From positions 1 through 17,190 of the forward strand of contig JARRNJ010000064.1 of NCBI GenBank assembly GCA_037385045.1: a stretch of DNA of 17,190 bases. Direction: 5' to 3'. Positions within the stretch are counted from its first letter, which is position 1. Each line of letters starts with the position of its first letter. Made by a program: the position numbers and the translations under genes. The DNA is from JARRNJ01 sp037385045 (GTDB lineage Bacteria > Pseudomonadota > Gammaproteobacteria > JASBUN01). This document shows positions 13,744 through 17,190 of this stretch, piece after piece. The notes under the pieces are model-generated. The model searched no databases. It was not told where the DNA came from and was given only the letters and a program-made list of their open reading frames with translations.

Positions 13744-15867
13744 TCACACCTCTCCGTAGCGCAGGGACTGCCCCAGCCAGCGATTGATGAGCGGCGCCGC
13801 GTGGCCGGGAAAATCGGCCAGGATCAGGTCCGCCGCCGACTGCACCGACGGCAGCAGTTTGCGGTCGCGAATGAGATCGGCAATGCGCAACTGCAGTATG
13901 CCGGTCTGGCGCGTGCCGAGCACCTCGCCGGGCCCGCGCAGCTCCAGGTCCCGCTGGGCAATGCGAAACCCGTCATTGGTCTCGCGCAGCACCGCCAGGC
14001 GGGCCTTGGCGGTGCGCGACAGAGGGCCGCGGTACATCAACACGCAACTGCTGTCGACACTGCCGCGCCCCACGCGGCCGCGCAGCTGGTGCAACTGCGC
14101 CAGGCCCAGGCGCTCGGCGTTCTCGATGATCATGAGGCTGGCGTTGGGCACGTCCACGCCCACCTCGATCACGGTCGTGGCCACCAGCAGGTCCAGTTCG
14201 CCGTCCTTGAAGGCCGCCATGACCCGCTCCTTTTCGGCCGGTTTCAGGCGGCCGTGGACCAGGCCGACCCGCACTTCGGGCAGCGCTGCGCCCAGTTGCG
14301 CGGCCGTCTCGGCGGCCGCCTGGGCCGCCAATACCTCGGATTCCTCGATCAGCGTGCAGACCCAGTACGCTTGGCGCCCCTGGCGGCAGGAGCCGCGCAC
14401 CCGCTCCACCACCTCCGGGCGGCGGCTGTCCGGCACCACCACGGTGGTGACCGGCGTGCGCCCCGGCGGCAGCTCATCGATTACCGAGGTATCGAGATCG
14501 GCGTAGGCGGTCATGGCCAGGGTCCGCGGGATCGGCGTCGCGGTCATGATCAGCTGGTGGGGTGAGCGGCCGTCGCGATTGCCCTTTTCCCGCAGCGCCA
14601 GGCGCTGGTGGACGCCGAAACGGTGCTGTTCGTCCACCACCACCAGGCCGAGGCGGCGGAATGATACGCCCGTCTGGAACAGCGCATGGGTTCCCACGGC
14701 CAGGGCGGCGCTGCCGTCGCCGATCATGCTCAGGACCTGCTCGCGGGCCTTGCCCTTGAGCCGGCCCGACAACCACGCCACCTGCACCCCCAGAGGCTCC
14801 AGCCAGCGCCGGAAATTGGCGCAATGCTGCTCGGCCAGCAGCTCGGTGGGCGCCATCAACGCCGCCTGAAAGCCGCTCTCAATGGCGGCCAGGGCGGCTG
14901 CGGCGGCCACCACGGTCTTGCCGCAGCCGACATCACCCTGGACCAGCCGCAGCATCGGGAAGCCGCGCCCGAGATCGGCGCGCAGCTCATCAATGACCCG
15001 CTGCTGGGCGCCGGTGAGCGCGAACGGCAGGTCCGACACGAAGCGCCGCAGCAGCTCGCCGTCGGCGTCGAGTCGGGGCGCGTCGGCACACTGAATTCGC
15101 GCCCGCAGCTGGCGCAGGCTGAGTTGGTGAGCGAGCAGCTCCTCAAACGCCAGGCGCTGCTGGGCCGGGTGGCGCCCCGCTTCCAGTTCACTCATCGGGG
15201 TCTCCGGCGGCGGCCGGTGGACGAAGCGCAACGCCTCGGCCAGGGACGGCAGCCGGAAGCGCTGCAGCACCGACTCGGGCAGCCACTCGCGCAGCCCGTC
15301 CCCATGGCCCGCCAACCAGCCTAATGCCTGGGCGGACAGGTCGCGCAATTTCAGCTGGTGCACCCCTTCGGTGGTGGGATAAACCGGCGTCAGGTGCGGC
15401 TCCACCGCCTGCACCTCGTCGGCCGCGACCCGGCGGTATTCCGGGTGGATCATCTCCAGGCCAGACTGGCCGGGGCGCGCTTCGCCGTAGCAGCGCAGAC
15501 GAACGCCCCGCTCGAGCATAGCCTTTTGCGCCGCCGAAAAGTGGAAGAAGCGCAGCGTCAGGGCGCCGGTACCATCGCTCAACCGGCACAACAGGGCGCG
15601 GCGGCGCCCGAACCCGATCTCGCTCAACTCCACCGCACCCTCGATCACCGCCTGGTCGCCGGGACGCAACGTGCCGATAGGCACCACGCGGGTGCGGTCC
15701 TCGTAGCGCAGCGGCAGGTGGAACAGCAGGTCCTGTACGGTGCGGATGTCGAGCCGCTCCAGCCGTTCCGCGATCCGGGGTCCGACCCCCTTGAACGCGG
15801 TCACAGGCACAAGATCGGCGGTGGCGGGAACCGGTTTGCCGGGACGCTGAGGCGGACGGGTGGTCAT
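13744..15867 (-). CDS. recG: ATP-dependent DNA helicase RecG
   Basis: This encodes 707 residues, close to the E. coli length (693). RecG remodels stalled replication forks and branch-migrates Holliday junctions. The N-terminal wedge domain begins with FKGVGPRIAERLERL, followed by an OB-fold (IEGAVELSEIGFGRRRALLC) that grips the fork. Superfamily 2 helicase motifs are intact: motif I GDVGCGKT, Ia APTELLAEQH, II VVDEQHRFG, III TATPIPRTLAM, V VATTVIEVGVDVPNAS, VI QLRGRVGRG, and the TRG region ending in GPGEVLGTRQTG. The start is ATG 15867; the ribosome-binding site is weak. It heads a minus-strand run with ubiC 78 nt downstream. Confidence 0.98.
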   Translation of the reverse strand: MTTRPPQRPGKPVPATADLVPVTAFKGVGPRIAERLERLDIRTVQDLLFHLPLRYEDRTRVVPIGTLRPGDQAVIEGAVELSEIGFGRRRALLCRLSDGTGALTLRFFHFSAAQKAMLERGVRLRCYGEARPGQSGLEMIHPEYRRVAADEVQAVEPHLTPVYPTTEGVHQLKLRDLSAQALGWLAGHGDGLREWLPESVLQRFRLPSLAEALRFVHRPPPETPMSELEAGRHPAQQRLAFEELLAHQLSLRQLRARIQCADAPRLDADGELLRRFVSDLPFALTGAQQRVIDELRADLGRGFPMLRLVQGDVGCGKTVVAAAAALAAIESGFQAALMAPTELLAEQHCANFRRWLEPLGVQVAWLSGRLKGKAREQVLSMIGDGSAALAVGTHALFQTGVSFRRLGLVVVDEQHRFGVHQRLALREKGNRDGRSPHQLIMTATPIPRTLAMTAYADLDTSVIDELPPGRTPVTTVVVPDSRRPEVVERVRGSCRQGRQAYWVCTLIEESEVLAAQAAAETAAQLGAALPEVRVGLVHGRLKPAEKERVMAAFKDGELDLLVATTVIEVGVDVPNASLMIIENAERLGLAQLHQLRGRVGRGSVDSSCVLMYRGPLSRTAKARLAVLRETNDGFRIAQRDLELRGPGEVLGTRQTGILQLRIADLIRDRKLLPSVQSAADLILADFPGHAAPLINRWLGQSLRYGEV

Positions 15868-16046
15868 GCGCCGTTATTGTACGCAGGGCCGGGCGGCGGC
15901 GGCGAGACTCTTTTCCCCAACCGTGTTAGGGTTGGCGGGCGCCGCCGGCATACCCTAGACTGGCGACGGCGCCGCGACCGCGGTGCCGCCCGCGTCAGCA
16001 CAATCCGCGGACCGTCCAGTCCGCCAGCCGGCAGAGGAGAACGCTC

Positions 16047-16934
16047 ATGGAGAATTTCACCGCCTACCGGGTTCACAACGACGACCAGCGCATCCAGGCC
16101 CGCCTCGAATCGGTGACCCTGAACGATCTCGCTCCCGGTGACGTGGTGATCCAGGCCGCTTACTCCGACGTCAACTACAAGGACGCCCTGGCGGTCACGG
16201 GCAAGGGCAAGATCATGCGCCGCTTTCCGCTGGTGGCCGGCATCGACGTCGCCGGCACCGTGGCCGAATCCGGCGATCCGCGCTTTCAGGCCGGCCAGGA
16301 GGTGTTGGTGGTCGGCTGTGGGTTGGGCGAAGCCCATGACGGCGGCTACAGCGTGTTTGTACGGGTCCCGGGCGACTGGATCGTGCCCTTGCCCGAGGGC
16401 CTGAGCCTCTACGAAAGCGGCGGCGTCGGCAGCGTGGCAGTGGACCTGCTCGCCGGGCGCGGCTACGAAGTCCATGCCATCAGCGGCAAAGCCGACGCCG
16501 CCGATTACCTGCGCCGACTGGGCGCCAGCGAGGTGATCGACCGCAAATCCCTGGAACTGGGGACGCGGCCCCTGGAGAAGGCATGCTGGGGCGGCGCCAT
16601 CGACAATCTGGGCGGCGACCTGCTGGCCTGGCTCACCCGCACCGTCAAACCCTGGGGCAATATCGCCAGTATCGGCCTGGCCAGCAGTCCGGCGCTGGCA
16701 ACCACAGTCATCCCGTTCATTCTGCGCGGGGTCAGCCTGCTCGGCATCTATTCGGTGGAAGTGCCGCCGGCGCTGCGCCAGCGGGTATGGCAACGCCTGG
16801 CCGGCGACCTGCGCCCCCGGCACCTGGAATCCATCGTCAGCCGGGTGGTGTCTCTGGCCGAGGTCGAGGGGGTATTCGAACCGCTAATGCAAGGTACCAT
16901 GACCGGGCGCACCGTGGTCCGCATCGGCGGCTAG
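16047..16934 (+). CDS. acuI: Acryloyl-CoA reductase AcuI/YhdH family, with internal in-frame deletion
   Basis: AcuI reduces acryloyl-CoA to propionyl-CoA with NADPH. ATG 16047 has GAGGAG 8 nt upstream. The GroES-like half is normal (VNYKDALAVTGKGKI, PLVAGIDVAGTV, GEAHDGGY), as is the C-terminal part (DYLRRLGASEVIDR, WGGAIDNLGGDLLAWL, TTVIPFILRGVSLLGIYSV). The protein has 295 residues rather than about 325-330. At residues 122-126 it reads YES-GG, where homologues have about 35 residues between: the GTAGFTA segment, a helix, and the start of VTGASGGVGS. The loss is about 105 nt, in frame, at 16418/16419, and removes half of the nucleotide-binding loop. The enzyme as written is probably inactive. 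The lesion may be real or an assembly fault. The next gene, prpE, also makes propionyl-CoA. Confidence 0.88.
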   Translation: MENFTAYRVHNDDQRIQARLESVTLNDLAPGDVVIQAAYSDVNYKDALAVTGKGKIMRRFPLVAGIDVAGTVAESGDPRFQAGQEVLVVGCGLGEAHDGGYSVFVRVPGDWIVPLPEGLSLYESGGVGSVAVDLLAGRGYEVHAISGKADAADYLRRLGASEVIDRKSLELGTRPLEKACWGGAIDNLGGDLLAWLTRTVKPWGNIASIGLASSPALATTVIPFILRGVSLLGIYSVEVPPALRQRVWQRLAGDLRPRHLESIVSRVVSLAEVEGVFEPLMQGTMTGRTVVRIGG

Positions 16935-17032
16935 CCGCACGCGCCTGCATGGACCGGCAAATTCTCCTACACTGACAAAAAATCAACGGCGCCGGCCGTG
17001 GCACCAGCAGCAGGCGCGGGAGGAGGCAGGGT

Positions 17033-17190
17033 ATGGCAGGTTCCGTGTACGAGGCCGTCTACCGGCGGTCACTGAACGACCCCGAAGGCTTCTGGGCCGA
17101 AGCCGCCGAGGACATCCACTGGTACCGGCGCTGGGACCGGGTGCTGGACGACAGCAACAAGCCCTTCTACCGCTGGTTCGTCGGCGGTGA
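17033..17190 (+). CDS. prpE: Propionyl-CoA synthetase PrpE, N-terminal fragment
   Basis: Only the first 52 codons lie in the window. ATG 17033 follows a strong GGGAGGAGG ribosome-binding site. The sequence YEAVYRRSLNDPEGFWAEAA, then IHWYRRWDRVLDDSNKPFYRWFVGG, is the N-terminal domain of the acetyl/propionyl-CoA synthetase family; the WDRVLDD and PFYRWFVGG segments point to PrpE rather than Acs. PrpE activates propionate with ATP and CoA. It follows acuI by 98 nt on the same strand. The catalytic motifs are outside the window, so substrate preference is inferred. Confidence 0.78.
   Translation, partial: MAGSVYEAVYRRSLNDPEGFWAEAAEDIHWYRRWDRVLDDSNKPFYRWFVGG

Noticed and set aside
12041..14565. 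Long plus-strand frames opposite the HAD gene, ubiA, ubiC and recG (about 480 codons each)
   Set aside because: They lie antisense to well-conserved genes and have His/Gln/Arg-rich sequence without motifs.
15900..15962. A promoter and TAGGGT/ACCCTA dyad before acuI
   Set aside because: The half-sites are short and 19 nt apart, and the -10 candidates match poorly, so it is not better than chance.

Overview
The window is about 17 kb of GC-rich (roughly 60-65% by eye) chromosomal DNA. It carries typical gammaproteobacterial genes: a cbb3 oxidase cluster, typA, recG, ubiC-ubiA, dtd-pip, a RutE-type reductase, an AcuI-type reductase and the start of a propionyl-CoA synthetase gene. The gene mix and protein motifs suggest a respiring gammaproteobacterium, perhaps near Chromatiales/Ectothiorhodospiraceae, but that placement is an inference. 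I saw no tRNA, rRNA, CRISPR array, transposase or phage gene.

Layout. Positions 2-3462 (+ strand) hold the end of a cytochrome cbb3 oxidase operon: ccoO (last codons), ccoQ, ccoP, a small two-helix membrane protein, ccoG and ccoH (fixH). The ccoG reading frame is broken by two small deletions. A convergent minus-strand block follows: a secreted DsrE-like protein, dtd and pip (overlapping by 4 nt), and an unknown four-helix membrane protein. Between that protein and typA (minus), the plus strand carries what looks like a Csr/Rsm-type regulatory small RNA. It has a GacA/UvrY-like palindrome, nine GGA triplets in 118 nt, hairpins with GGA in the loop, and a strong intrinsic terminator. Next on the minus strand are typA, a rutE-like reductase, and a coupled pair of a degenerate receiver-domain protein and a methyltransferase. 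A lone 67-aa plus-strand gene sits between its own promoter and a bidirectional terminator. It is followed by a minus-strand run in the order recG, ubiC, ubiA, HAD hydrolase. The window ends with plus-strand acuI and the start of prpE.

How the genes relate. The cbb3 genes build a high-affinity terminal oxidase; CcoG and CcoH are maturation factors, and no ccoI or ccoS follows ccoH here. UbiC and UbiA catalyse the first two steps of ubiquinone synthesis. AcuI and PrpE both make propionyl-CoA, from acryloyl-CoA and from propionate.

Most notable: (1) the candidate Gac/Csr small RNA at about 6650-6888; (2) three internal deletions in otherwise well-conserved genes, two in ccoG (one removes a CxxxCP copper motif) and one in-frame loss of about 35 residues in acuI that removes half of the NADPH-binding loop. 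These are either real lesions or assembly errors; read mapping would decide.
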